Below, one piece after another: positions 6,747 to 14,249 of a stretch of 17,135 nt of DNA; the stretch's first letter is position 1, and each line of letters begins with the position of its first letter. The position numbers and the translations under genes were made by a program. The stretch is from the NCBI GenBank assembly GCA_004557805.1, contig SFFS01000036.1:1-17135 (forward strand), written 5' to 3'. This stretch comes from Clostridiales bacterium. Its GTDB lineage: Bacteria > Bacillota > Clostridia > Christensenellales > Aristaeellaceae. The notes under the pieces were generated by a model, which was not told where the DNA came from, did not search any database, and worked only from the letters and a program-made list of their open reading frames with translations.

Positions 6747-6805
6747 ATGCACACCCCTATGTGTATAGCGCCTTGCTGGCTGTTTGTTGCGCATGGGGTG
6801 TGCAT
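6747..6805. repeat. Inverted repeat beside the recombinase gene (possible attachment-site arm)
   Basis: ATGCACACCCC (6747-6757) is repeated perfectly in inverted form at 6795-6805. With a single-base bulge the match grows to 14 bases on each arm. The arms are about 30 bases apart. The repeat lies just past the stop codon of the distal recombinase. It could be part of a serine-recombinase attachment site, or a weak terminator for that operon (the minus strand continues into TTGTTTTGA). Neither is proven. Confidence 0.45.
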
Positions 6806-6821
6806 ACCATTACACGGATGC

Positions 6822-8414
6822 TCAGACCGTTATTTCCTGTCCGTCCCGGAAAATAAAGCGCAGATTTCCTTCAGTCGTTACGCGCACCTGCTCCACCGTG
6901 CCGTACCACAGCGTTTCATTAAAGCTCGAAATGAGGCCTTGATTCCTTAGAGTCTCCAGATATTCTGTCAGCTTACCGCGCTTGGCGATGCGCTGTTTCT
7001 GCTCAGATTCCACATCTGCAATGCGCTGGCGAGTTTCGTTGTAACGGGCCTCATATTCCGCAAACTGCCGGTTGTACTCGTCCTGATCCATTGCCGTAGT
7101 GGCGTTCATGGCTATGAGTCGTTCCATCAAGCCGCAGGTCACTTCTAACTCAGCTTGCAGCCCTGCTTTTTCCTCTTCCAACCCGGAAGTATCACAGCGT
7201 TTGCGCATGACCTTCTCGCACACCCGGATAATCTCATCCTTATTTTTCAGCAGCCGGTTGATCGCCATGATGAAGCCATCCTCAATGGTTTCATTGCGCA
7301 GACTCGGCGTAGAACAATGTGTATGGCTGAGGTGTTTATTATTGCATTGCCACACCGTTGCCTTGTATTGCGTGCGGGAATTCCACACCTTGCTGCCATA
7401 TAATGCTCCGCATTCGTCGCAGAAGATACGTCCAGAAAAGCAATGCGGCGTGTAATTCCGATGATTGGAGCGTTTACGTTTGGCAAGCTCTGCCTGTACG
7501 GCTTCGAACATTTCCGGAGAAATGATAGCGGGATGACTGTTTTCAACGTAATACTGGGGAACCTCGCCCTCGTTTACCTTCATTTTCTTGGTCAGGAAAT
7601 CCGTGCAGAAGGTCTTTTGCAGGATGGCGTCGCCCTTGTATTTCTCGTTGGCCAGAATGCTTTTCACCGTTTCGGGCCGCCACTGCGGCCTTCCGGCAGG
7701 CGAGGGAATATTGCAGGAGGAAAGGAACCGCGCGATGTACGCAGGCGATTTTCCCTCCATGAACAGCCGATAGATCAGTTTGATTGTCGCAGCTTCCTCG
7801 GGCACGATTTCCGGAACGCCGTCTGCGCCCTTTTTATAGCCGAGAAACTGTTTGTAAGGCAGCGCCACCTTGCCGTCTGCAAAGCGTTTTCTCATGCCCC
7901 ATGTCACGTTTTCGGAAATATTCCGGCTTTCCTCCTGGGCCAGCGAGGACATGATCGTGAGCAGCAGCTCGCCCTTGGAATCCAGCGAGTAAATATTCTG
8001 TTCCTCGAAGTACACCTCCACGCCGTGCTCTTTGAGCAGGCGGATAGTGGTCAATGTATCGACCGTATTGCGGGCGAAGCGGCTGACCGATTTCGTGATA
8101 ATCAGGTCAATCTTTCCGGCCAGTGCGTCCTGCACCATGTCATTGAATTGCTCGCGCTTTTTCGTGCTGGTGCCGGTGATGCCCTTGTCGGCGTACACCG
8201 AAACAAATTCCCACTCCGGATTTTCCTGAATGTGGCGGGTGTAGTGGCTGACCTGTGCCTCGTAGCTGTTGGCCTGTTCCTCGTCATTGGTGGACACGCG
8301 GGCGTAGGCCGCCACGCGGCGCTTGCGGGTGCTGTGGATCGGCGCGGCGGTAAAGCGGTTCAGTGTTGCGGGCACCACCGTGACCTTGGGCATATAGGCT
8401 CTTGCTTCGCTCAT
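6822..8414 (-). CDS. Large serine recombinase, coiled-coil type
   Basis: This enzyme integrates and excises mobile DNA through a phosphoserine link. It has 530 residues. A basic N-terminal extension is followed by the resolvase catalytic domain (about 33-190), with nucleophile Ser41 in YARVSTNDEEQ, Asp103 in KIDLIITKSVSRFARN, and Arg112/Arg115. The recombinase DNA-binding domain (about 195-300) contains SILANEKYKGDAILQ. A zinc ribbon has Cys332, Cys335, Cys357 and Cys367. A coiled coil at about 412-485 precedes the C-terminal strands. In this family the coiled coil controls the direction of recombination. Its ATG overlaps the stop of the upstream recombinase as ATGA. It looks intact. Confidence 0.96.
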   Translation of the reverse strand: MSEARAYMPKVTVVPATLNRFTAAPIHSTRKRRVAAYARVSTNDEEQANSYEAQVSHYTRHIQENPEWEFVSVYADKGITGTSTKKREQFNDMVQDALAGKIDLIITKSVSRFARNTVDTLTTIRLLKEHGVEVYFEEQNIYSLDSKGELLLTIMSSLAQEESRNISENVTWGMRKRFADGKVALPYKQFLGYKKGADGVPEIVPEEAATIKLIYRLFMEGKSPAYIARFLSSCNIPSPAGRPQWRPETVKSILANEKYKGDAILQKTFCTDFLTKKMKVNEGEVPQYYVENSHPAIISPEMFEAVQAELAKRKRSNHRNYTPHCFSGRIFCDECGALYGSKVWNSRTQYKATVWQCNNKHLSHTHCSTPSLRNETIEDGFIMAINRLLKNKDEIIRVCEKVMRKRCDTSGLEEEKAGLQAELEVTCGLMERLIAMNATTAMDQDEYNRQFAEYEARYNETRQRIADVESEQKQRIAKRGKLTEYLETLRNQGLISSFNETLWYGTVEQVRVTTEGNLRFIFRDGQEITV

Positions 8415-9709
8415 TTTGCATACCTCCTGCGCATTTGCTCGGCGGCGCGCGCTTTCATTTCCGGCGTCCAGCTATCTCGCCTTGAAGGATCTTTCCAATA
8501 TGCTTCCTTTGTATGTCCGTCATAGAATTCATAAACCAGCCGGTTTTCCGGATATACGTGGATGCAGCGTATTTCTTTTCGAAAGACCGCGTTGTCAAAC
8601 TTGAGCTGGCCAAGCACCTGCGCACTGACGCTTTCCAGAATGCTTTCATGAATCTGCTTAGCCGGACAGTATTTTTTGCCGCGTACCATATAGGTGTAGC
8701 ACTGCCACGCCAGCTTTCCATTGTTCAAGCGCCGCTGGTAGTTTCTGCCGCAATGGGCGCAGACCAGTTTCCGGGTAAAAGGAAACTCGTTATGAACACC
8801 ATAGCCTTCCGGAAATTCGGCGGCCTTCTTTTGAATGATCCGCTGCACAGCCGCAAATTCCTCGCGGGGAATAATGGCTTCGTGATTGTCGCGAACCACA
8901 TACTTGGGCAGTTCCCCTTTGTTCCTGCAGTCTATTTTTCTCAGATGATCCGTGCGGAAGTATTTTTGCAGCACAAGGTCGCCCTGATACTTTTCATTCC
9001 GTAGGATCGTATCAATCACGCTTTCATGCCAGATACCGCCGTTTTTCGCCGGAATTCCCAGTTCGTTCAGTTCTCGGCTGATCGCGTTCTTGCCCATGCC
9101 CGCCAGTCGAAAATGAAAGATCATCTTTATAATGGCCGCTTCCTGAGGAATGACCTCGACTTTCCCATGATCGAATTTCAGACCGTTCATTTGCGAAGTG
9201 GTGGGAATGCCTTGTTCGAATTTCTTGCGAATGCGCCACTTGCAGTTTTCCGAAACTGAGCGGCTTTCTTCCTGCGCATACGAAGCGAGGATGGTCAGCA
9301 TCAGCTCGCCATCCCCACTCATAGAATGAATATTCTGTTCCTCGAAGAAAACGTCGATCCCCAGCGCCTTCAGTTCGCGCACGGTTTCCAGCAGCGTGAC
9401 CGTATTCCGGGCAAAGCGGCTGATGCTTTTCGTCAACACCAAATCGATCTTTCCGGCCCGGCAGTCGGCCAAAAGACGCTGGAATTCCGGCCTTTCGGAT
9501 TTCGTGCCGGTCAAAGCTCGGTCTGCGTATACGCCCGCATAACTCCAGCCGGGATGTTTCTGGATTTTTTCGCTATAATAGCTGACTTGTGCGGAGAAGG
9601 AGTGCAGCATGGTTTCCTTCTCCATGGAAACGCGGGCATAGGCCGCCACATTCATCAGCTTCGGCGCTTTTGGTACTGCCGGGGTGATTTTATGAATGAT
9701 TCGGTTCAT
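8411..9709 (-). CDS. Large serine recombinase lacking the coiled coil
   Basis: A second large serine recombinase, 432 residues. The catalytic domain (about 20-175) has Ser28 in YARVSMEKE and the Arg pair in KSISRFARNT (98, 101). The recombinase domain follows, with TILRNEKYQGDLVLQKYF. A zinc ribbon has Cys317, Cys320, Cys337 and Cys348. Unlike its neighbour it has no coiled-coil insert and is about 100 residues shorter. Such unequal pairs recall CcrA/CcrB of staphylococcal cassettes, where both are needed; that they act together here is inference. It overlaps both neighbours by four bases (ATGA), so the three products are probably translationally coupled. Confidence 0.95.
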   Translation of the reverse strand: MNRIIHKITPAVPKAPKLMNVAAYARVSMEKETMLHSFSAQVSYYSEKIQKHPGWSYAGVYADRALTGTKSERPEFQRLLADCRAGKIDLVLTKSISRFARNTVTLLETVRELKALGIDVFFEEQNIHSMSGDGELMLTILASYAQEESRSVSENCKWRIRKKFEQGIPTTSQMNGLKFDHGKVEVIPQEAAIIKMIFHFRLAGMGKNAISRELNELGIPAKNGGIWHESVIDTILRNEKYQGDLVLQKYFRTDHLRKIDCRNKGELPKYVVRDNHEAIIPREEFAAVQRIIQKKAAEFPEGYGVHNEFPFTRKLVCAHCGRNYQRRLNNGKLAWQCYTYMVRGKKYCPAKQIHESILESVSAQVLGQLKFDNAVFRKEIRCIHVYPENRLVYEFYDGHTKEAYWKDPSRRDSWTPEMKARAAEQMRRRYAK

Positions 9710-10017
9710 TGAATGACCCTCCCTTCTTTTCGCCCGTCAAAGCGCTGAGCGCTTCGCCGGATACACGCCTGCGGAGCCTGTCGGCTGTCCTCTGCGTTAG
9801 TCGCGGCAAAGCCGCTCCCTTCACCTGTCTGTGTTATAAGAAGGGCCGATGAAAAGCAAGGCTTTTCGTAGCGAAAAAGAGGCAGAAATTTTGTCGCGTA
9901 TTCTGTTTCAAGCGCCGAGTAGTCGGCTTCGTCAATCAGCCCTCTGTCCAGCATTTCCGCGAGCATGGCCACGCCTGCCAGATAGTTGCGGTTCCGTTCG
10001 GCCTGCCTTTTATCCAT
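9706..10017 (-). CDS. SHOCT-like small protein of the recombinase cassette
   Basis: The 103-residue product starts MDKRQAERNRNYLAGVAMLA, followed by the short helix-turn motif MLDRGLIDEADYSALETEY (about 22-40), typical of SHOCT-type C-terminal domains. The remaining 60 residues (FLPLFRYEKPCFSS onward) have low complexity and may be noncoding-like readthrough extending to the next gene. The ATG at 10017 is preferred over an upstream start because of the GGGAGG site and the match to small proteins often encoded just before tandem serine recombinases in clostridia. Its stop overlaps the recombinase ATG. The role is unknown; assembly or regulation of the recombinases is a guess. Confidence 0.75.
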   Translation of the reverse strand: MDKRQAERNRNYLAGVAMLAEMLDRGLIDEADYSALETEYATKFLPLFRYEKPCFSSALLITQTGEGSGFAATNAEDSRQAPQACIRRSAQRFDGRKEGRVIQ

Positions 10018-10402
10018 GGCGCTCCGCCTCCCTTCCGTAGCGGTCGGCGATATAGCAGCCGTGGGAGCAGTATTTCCGATGGCTGGACGGATAGCTGAAA
10101 AAGGGATTTTTGCAGACGGCGCACTGTTTTTGAATCGCGTTCTGCGGGCCGAGTATCCGGTGCGAATAAGCCCAGGCATACCGGCACGTATCCGAACAGA
10201 AGTGGCGACGACCATGTTTTTCTGGAAGCAGGATCTTTCCGCATTGCGGGCAGATTGTCCGTGCGACGAACGTTTGCAGGCCCGCGCGGCGGCAGTAGGA
10301 TTTTACGGTGTTCTCTGAAAGGCCGAGAGCCGCGGCAATCTGACCGTAGCTCTTACCGTTTTCGCGCATACGCCGAAGCGCGTCTTTTTGAGAAGAGAGC
10401 AT
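10010..10402 (-). CDS. Helix-turn-helix protein with two zinc-finger motifs
   Basis: The 130-residue product has an N-terminal helix-turn-helix resembling sigma-70 region 4 (about residues 7-38, with GKSYGQIAAALGLSENTVKS). Two treble-clef-like zinc motifs follow: Cys51, Cys54, Cys69, Cys73, and Cys94, Cys97, Cys112, Cys116. The start at 10402 has GGAGG five bases before it. A longer in-frame start at 10531 would read through the terminator at 10499-10529 and is rejected. It overlaps the SHOCT-like gene by eight bases and is the first gene of the recombinase cassette. It is probably a DNA-binding regulator of the element; the function is inferred from domains and position only. Confidence 0.82.
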   Translation of the reverse strand: MLSSQKDALRRMRENGKSYGQIAAALGLSENTVKSYCRRAGLQTFVARTICPQCGKILLPEKHGRRHFCSDTCRYAWAYSHRILGPQNAIQKQCAVCKNPFFSYPSSHRKYCSHGCYIADRYGREAERHG

Positions 10403-10498
10403 ACATTCCTCCAAGAATCGGCCATGGGCCGGAATGCTGTGCAGCATGGAATTCTTGAAGTTTTGTTTTCTTGAAATCGTGTACTTTTGCAGCGTTAG

Positions 10499-10529
10499 AA
10501 AAAGCGCCGCAGACATTTCTGCCTGCGGC
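10499..10529 (-). terminator. Terminator at the end of the phage structural genes
   Basis: On the minus strand a 7-bp stem (10523-10529 with 10506-10512, GCCGCAG/CTGCGGC) is followed by GC and five T residues (10499-10503). It lies six bases after the tape-measure/SH3 stop codon. That is the usual place for the terminator of a phage late operon, just before the recombinase cassette. Confidence 0.75.
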
Positions 10530-10534
10530 AATGT

Positions 10535-13282
10535 TCAGATGAGCCGGGAATATTTTCCAGAAACCCATCCCACCCTGGAGCCGATCACCACGGCGTTCCA
10601 GCCGTTGGCGGCGGTGGCGACGTATTCCTTGTCGTACTGCTCCGCCAGCTGGGTATTGATCGCGCCCATGCCCTCGGCGGCGGCTTTCACGGCGTTTTCA
10701 TAGACGGTCACGTCCGCGTCCGGCTTTCCCGCGGCCTGCGCGCGGGCGATTTCTGCCTGTAGCTTCTGGCCGATCTGCTCAAAGCCGTCCGTATCAGCGG
10801 CGGACAGATGGTATTTGATCTCAATGGCCTCGCGGGCGTCGATCAGCTCCTGCAAACGGATTTTGTCCTTGTCGGAGAAATACCCGTTCTGCCGCTTTTT
10901 CAGCAGACGGCTGATCTCCGCGTCCATAGCGTCCAGCTTGTCGATGTCGCCGGAAAGCTGATCGGCCACGGAGGTATAGCCCGCCGTCTGGGCGGTTTCG
11001 CGCATTTCCTCCAGCTCGCTGCGGGTGGAGGCGGTCAGCTCCTTGAAGGAGTCCGTCCACTCCCTGACGATCTCGTTGGTTTCCTTTTTGCCGTCCGACC
11101 ATACGGCCAGCACGCCCTGCAGCCATTCGCGGGCACTTTTCGTCTCGCGGGTAAAGCTGCCGGAATCCAGTCCGAAGAAGGAAAGTCCTTCGGACTGGCT
11201 GTAGAACGTCTCGGCGGCGGTATCCTTCCATTGACGGGCCGTGTCCTCCATGCCCTGCAGGGCCTCGCGGGCCTGCTTCGCACCGGAAACGTAGTCGGCC
11301 AGCGCGACGGTCGCCGCAATGACAGCCGCCGCCACGGCAATCCACGCCGCCGGGGACTTGCTCAGCACGGACAGAAAGCCCTTCCATCCACCGCCTGCCT
11401 TGGCCACGGTCAGCGCAAATTTGCCGATGCCGGTGGACACCGTGCCCACGCCCTTGACGATCTTGGAAAACACCAGAATCGCCGGGCCAGCCGCCGCGGC
11501 AATGGCGGCGAATTTAATTATCATGAGCCGCTGACTTTCGTCCAGTGACATGAATTCCTCAAGTAGGTCGGACGCGCCGTCGATCAGTCTTTGCACCATG
11601 GGATTCAGATCGTCGCCAATGCGCTGAGCCGCCAGCACAGCGGTATTCTTCAAATTCTTTAATTTCGATTCTGTGGTGGCGTAGCGCTTACCGGCTTCGT
11701 TGGACAGCGCCACATTATCCTTCCATGCAGACGTGGCCGTCTGCTGGGCCTCGGAGAAAAGCTCGGTGGCGTTGGTGGCGCGCATCAGGGTGTCCCGCAG
11801 GCGCACCTCGGTAAAGCCCATCTCCTGTAAAGTAACGATGGAGGACACTCCCTGCTCGTCCATCTGGGACAGGCCCACGATGAATTTCTCAATCGCGCCA
11901 GCCGGATCGGAGTTCCACAGGGCCTTGAATTCCTCGGTAGTCAGTCCGGCCACCCTGGCGAAGTCCTTCAGGGATTTCCCGTTGGTTTCCACGGCAACCT
12001 GCATTTCGATCATGGCCTTGCTGAACGCCGTGCCGCCCGCCTGGGCTTCGAGGCCCACTGAGGACAGCGCCGTCGCAAAGCCCAGAATCTGCGCCTGTGA
12101 CAAACCGACCTGCGAACCGGCAGCGGCCAGCTGCGTAGCCATGTCCATGATGGCAGATTCCGTGGTGGCGTAATTGTTGCCCAGATCGACCAGCGCGGAG
12201 CCGAACCGCCCGAAATCCGCCTGAGACATTTTCGTGATGTTGGCAAACTGGGCGATGGCCGTGGCTGCCTCGTCCGCGGCAATGTCCGTGGAATTGCCCA
12301 AGTCGATCATGGTGCGGGTAAACTCTACCAGATAATCGTTCTGAATGCCCAGCTGACCGGCGTTCGCCATGACCTCGGCAATGTCTGCGGCGTCAGCGGC
12401 CACCTCGGTACTCATTTTCTTTATGGCATCCGAAAACTGCTCATATTCGGCTTCCGTCGCGTCTACGGTTTTTCGCACGGAGGCGAAGGCGCTCTCGTAT
12501 TCCATGGAGGCTTTGATCGCCGCCGTGCCCAGCGCCAGCACAGGCGTGGTGAGCGTAGCCGTCATGCCCTTGCCCAGCTTTTCCATGGAAGCGCTGACGG
12601 ACGCGCACTTCTTCCCGAAGGTCGTCAGCGTATCGCCCGCCTTCGTCCATGCGGACTGCATCCGGGCAAGCCGCTCGGTGGTCGTGCGAATCTGCTGTTC
12701 GGTCTGCCGAAGCGCGCCCTGCGCGTTGTTCAGATTGGTGCGGGCCTTCGTGACCGCGTCCGCGTTGTTCTGCAAGCTTTTCGTATTGGCCGCCAGCTGG
12801 CCCTCCAGCTTTTTGACCTCAGCGGTGGAATCCGCATACTCCTGCGACAGCGCGTCCAGATTGGCCTTGGCGGCCAGCGTCGCGGAATCCGACTCGCCCA
12901 GCTCGCGGGAAAAGCGCTCGTATTGCTTTGTGGCCGCGGCCACCTGCTGCCTGAGATCGGCGTTTTTCTGCTTGGCCGCGTCCAGTGATTCCGTCAGCCT
13001 GCCCTGCCGGCTGTAGGCATTTTCCAGCTTCTTATTCGCCGCTTCCAGCGCCCTTTCATATTGCTTGACGGCTTTCTGTTGAAGCGCCAGCTTCTGCTGA
13101 AGGCTGGAAAGCTGGCGCTGCGTCCCGGAAACGGACTTTTCAAAATTGTCCACGCCCGAGGCAGCCCGCCTGAATTCGCTCTCGGCCTCCTGAATCTGTT
13201 TGTTGATGGACGTGAGATTCCGGGAGAAATTATCTCCATCCAGCGAAAGCGACACAACAAGGTCGCGTAAGACTTCGCTCAT
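10535..13282 (-). CDS. Phage tail tape measure protein with an SH3-like C-terminal end (apparent fusion)
   Basis: Tape measure proteins set tail length and line the tail lumen of siphophages. The product has 915 residues. The N-terminal coiled coil (about 20-215) starts with LVVSLSLDGDNFSRNL, typical of this family. The PhageMin_Tail core (about 255-450) includes YESAFASVRKTVDATEAEYE, AATAIAQFANITKMSQADF and ALSSVGLEAQAGGTAFS. Hydrophobic stretches lie at 588-605 and 645-663, with a helical region up to about 885. The last 25 residues (NGWNAVVIGSRVGWVSGKY) do not look like a tape measure protein but like the final strands of a bacterial SH3 domain. GGAGG lies seven bases before the ATG. It follows gpGT by 18 bases, as in intact phages. 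Confidence 0.93.
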   Translation of the reverse strand: MSEVLRDLVVSLSLDGDNFSRNLTSINKQIQEAESEFRRAASGVDNFEKSVSGTQRQLSSLQQKLALQQKAVKQYERALEAANKKLENAYSRQGRLTESLDAAKQKNADLRQQVAAATKQYERFSRELGESDSATLAAKANLDALSQEYADSTAEVKKLEGQLAANTKSLQNNADAVTKARTNLNNAQGALRQTEQQIRTTTERLARMQSAWTKAGDTLTTFGKKCASVSASMEKLGKGMTATLTTPVLALGTAAIKASMEYESAFASVRKTVDATEAEYEQFSDAIKKMSTEVAADAADIAEVMANAGQLGIQNDYLVEFTRTMIDLGNSTDIAADEAATAIAQFANITKMSQADFGRFGSALVDLGNNYATTESAIMDMATQLAAAGSQVGLSQAQILGFATALSSVGLEAQAGGTAFSKAMIEMQVAVETNGKSLKDFARVAGLTTEEFKALWNSDPAGAIEKFIVGLSQMDEQGVSSIVTLQEMGFTEVRLRDTLMRATNATELFSEAQQTATSAWKDNVALSNEAGKRYATTESKLKNLKNTAVLAAQRIGDDLNPMVQRLIDGASDLLEEFMSLDESQRLMIIKFAAIAAAAGPAILVFSKIVKGVGTVSTGIGKFALTVAKAGGGWKGFLSVLSKSPAAWIAVAAAVIAATVALADYVSGAKQAREALQGMEDTARQWKDTAAETFYSQSEGLSFFGLDSGSFTRETKSAREWLQGVLAVWSDGKKETNEIVREWTDSFKELTASTRSELEEMRETAQTAGYTSVADQLSGDIDKLDAMDAEISRLLKKRQNGYFSDKDKIRLQELIDAREAIEIKYHLSAADTDGFEQIGQKLQAEIARAQAAGKPDADVTVYENAVKAAAEGMGAINTQLAEQYDKEYVATAANGWNAVVIGSRVGWVSGKYSRLI

Positions 13283-13300
13283 TCTGCCGCCTCCAATCGT

Positions 13301-13695
13301 TTATTTCAAATCGGGCCACACTTCATCAATGAAGGCGCGCCGGGGTTCTTTCTTTTTGCTCTCTCGTTTTGCGCTCCACGCGCGGATGCGCAGAAATCCC
13401 AGCATGTCCATTCGGTCGATCTCATCGAATTTCCAACCGGACTCCATGAGGGCGTTGTAGGTGGAATAGATGTAGTCCGGCAGCGTCAGGATTCCGGCTT
13501 CTGTACCGGTTCCGTCGCCGCCGTCGTAGGGAAATCGGACAGCACGTCCGTGGTCTGGGCCTGCACGGCCATCAGTGCCAGCGCAATGTCGTGCATCAGC
13601 CGGTCAACGGGATAGTTGTCCAGCACGTCGTCCGGCGTAAACTGATTCTGAAAGAGAATGAATTCCGTGGGCTGATACTTTTTAGCGCATGCCAC
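13301..13695 (-). CDS. Tail assembly chaperone gpGT, made by -1 ribosomal frameshift
   Basis: Tail assembly chaperones G and GT bind the tape measure protein; GT is made by a programmed frameshift. After the slippery heptamer at 13528-13534 the ribosome would leave the gpG frame at residue 56. It would then read 75 more codons, beginning YDGGDGTGTEAGILTLPDYI and ending DEVWPDLK before the TAA at 13301-13303. This second frame has no start codon of its own near its beginning, no stops, and a composition like a globular domain (YSTYNALMESGWKFDEIDRM). It ends 18 bases before the tape measure ATG. The coordinates cover both frames; the fusion has about 131 residues. Confidence 0.82.
13486..13695 (-). 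CDS. Tail assembly chaperone gpG
   Basis: This is the unshifted product, 69 residues starting at a GTG with GGGAGG eight bases upstream. It has FILFQNQFTPDDVLDNYPVD and a helical ALALMAVQAQ segment. Size, position before the tape measure gene and the shifted downstream frame fit lambda-type gpG rather than sequence identity. The start overlaps the end of the HNH gene by 14 bases. The C-terminal residues beyond the slippery site (PTTAATEPVQKPES) are low-complexity, as expected if the shifted frame carries the conserved domain. Confidence 0.8.
   Translation of the reverse strand: MACAKKYQPTEFILFQNQFTPDDVLDNYPVDRLMHDIALALMAVQAQTTDVLSDFPTTAATEPVQKPES
13528..13534 (-). promoter_or_regulatory. Slippery heptamer for -1 frameshift (TTTCCCT)
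   Basis: On the minus strand the gpG frame reads T TTC CCT, an X-XXY-YYZ heptamer that lets both tRNAs re-pair after a one-base backward slip. It lies just before the point where the conserved T frame opens. I did not find a convincing downstream hairpin by eye. Confidence 0.7.
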
Positions 13696-14197
13696 GTCTG
13701 CCGCCTCCCTTCTGGAAATTCAGCCGGGCGTATTCGCCGAACAGCAGCCGTGCCACGCAGTCCCGCGTCCGGGCCGCCAGCAGCGCGTCCGGAAACAGCC
13801 CCAGATGATGCTTGCGCCCATGATGATGAATGTACGCCTCGAAGCATCCGCGCCCGCGGGCATAGCTCACGCCGATATAGCCGCTGGTGTTGGTGCGGCG
13901 GCGCTTCTGGTTGAAGGCGTTCTGCTGATGCGTGCACAGCCGCAGGTTTCGGCGGCGGTTGTCCAGCTTGTCGCCGTTGATGTGATCGATCTCATATTCC
14001 TGCGCGTCCGGAAACAGCAGCCGGTGCAGCACGGCCGTTCTGCCGCCGATATGCGTGGCCGGATAGCCGCGCTTGCCCAGGTGCCAGGTATGGGCGCGGA
14101 TCAGCGGCAGGTCGATTTCATCAAACAAAAAATCGCCGCCGCTGGCGAAGGAGGCGACATAATAGCCGTGCTTTGTCTTATGAATGGGGTTTGCCAA
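13682..14197 (-). CDS. HNH endonuclease with AP2-like DNA-binding domain
   Basis: A free-standing HNH nuclease of the type that spreads between phage genomes. It has 171 residues. The HNH core runs from VLHRLLFPD (His58) through EIDHINGDKLDNRRRNLRLC (DHING at 71-75, Asn80) to HQQNAFNQ. An AP2/ERF-like domain follows at about 102-160 (TSGYIGVSYARGRGCFEAYI and LGLFPDALLAARTRDCVARL). The likely start is TTG at 14197, five bases after AAGGAGG. It lies between a terminator (14222-14242) and gpG, where the major tail protein gene would be expected. It may be an intruder in the tail operon. All HNH residues appear present. Confidence 0.9.
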   Translation of the reverse strand: MANPIHKTKHGYYVASFASGGDFLFDEIDLPLIRAHTWHLGKRGYPATHIGGRTAVLHRLLFPDAQEYEIDHINGDKLDNRRRNLRLCTHQQNAFNQKRRRTNTSGYIGVSYARGRGCFEAYIHHHGRKHHLGLFPDALLAARTRDCVARLLFGEYARLNFQKGGGRRGMR

Positions 14198-14221
14198 TGC
14201 GGCCTCCTTTCAGTGAGCATG

Positions 14222-14242
14222 AAAAAAGCCCCTTGCGGGGCT
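14222..14242 (-). terminator. Terminator after the unrecognised gene at 14250
   Basis: On the minus strand AGCCCC (14237-14242) pairs with GGGGCT (14227-14232) around a GCAA loop, followed by a run of T residues (14222-14227). It is eight bases beyond the stop of the 14250-14954 gene. It would cut off transcription of the HNH and tail genes from upstream. Confidence 0.88.
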
Positions 14243-14249
14243 GCGGCCG

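Noticed and set aside
7443..8525. 360-codon plus-strand open frame opposite the first recombinase
   Set aside because: Antisense shadow of a well-conserved serine recombinase; no independent coding signal.
6672..10493. TGCA-AGTACACGA shared in inverted orientation at about 6675-6689 and 10475-10490, bracketing the recombinase cassette
   Set aside because: Only 13 of 15 bases match. Many such pairs are expected by chance in a window this size, so I do not call it an attachment site.
10403..10531. Longer start for the HTH/zinc-finger protein at 10531
   Set aside because: It would translate through the terminator hairpin; the internal ATG at 10402 has the good ribosome binding site and starts at the conserved helix.
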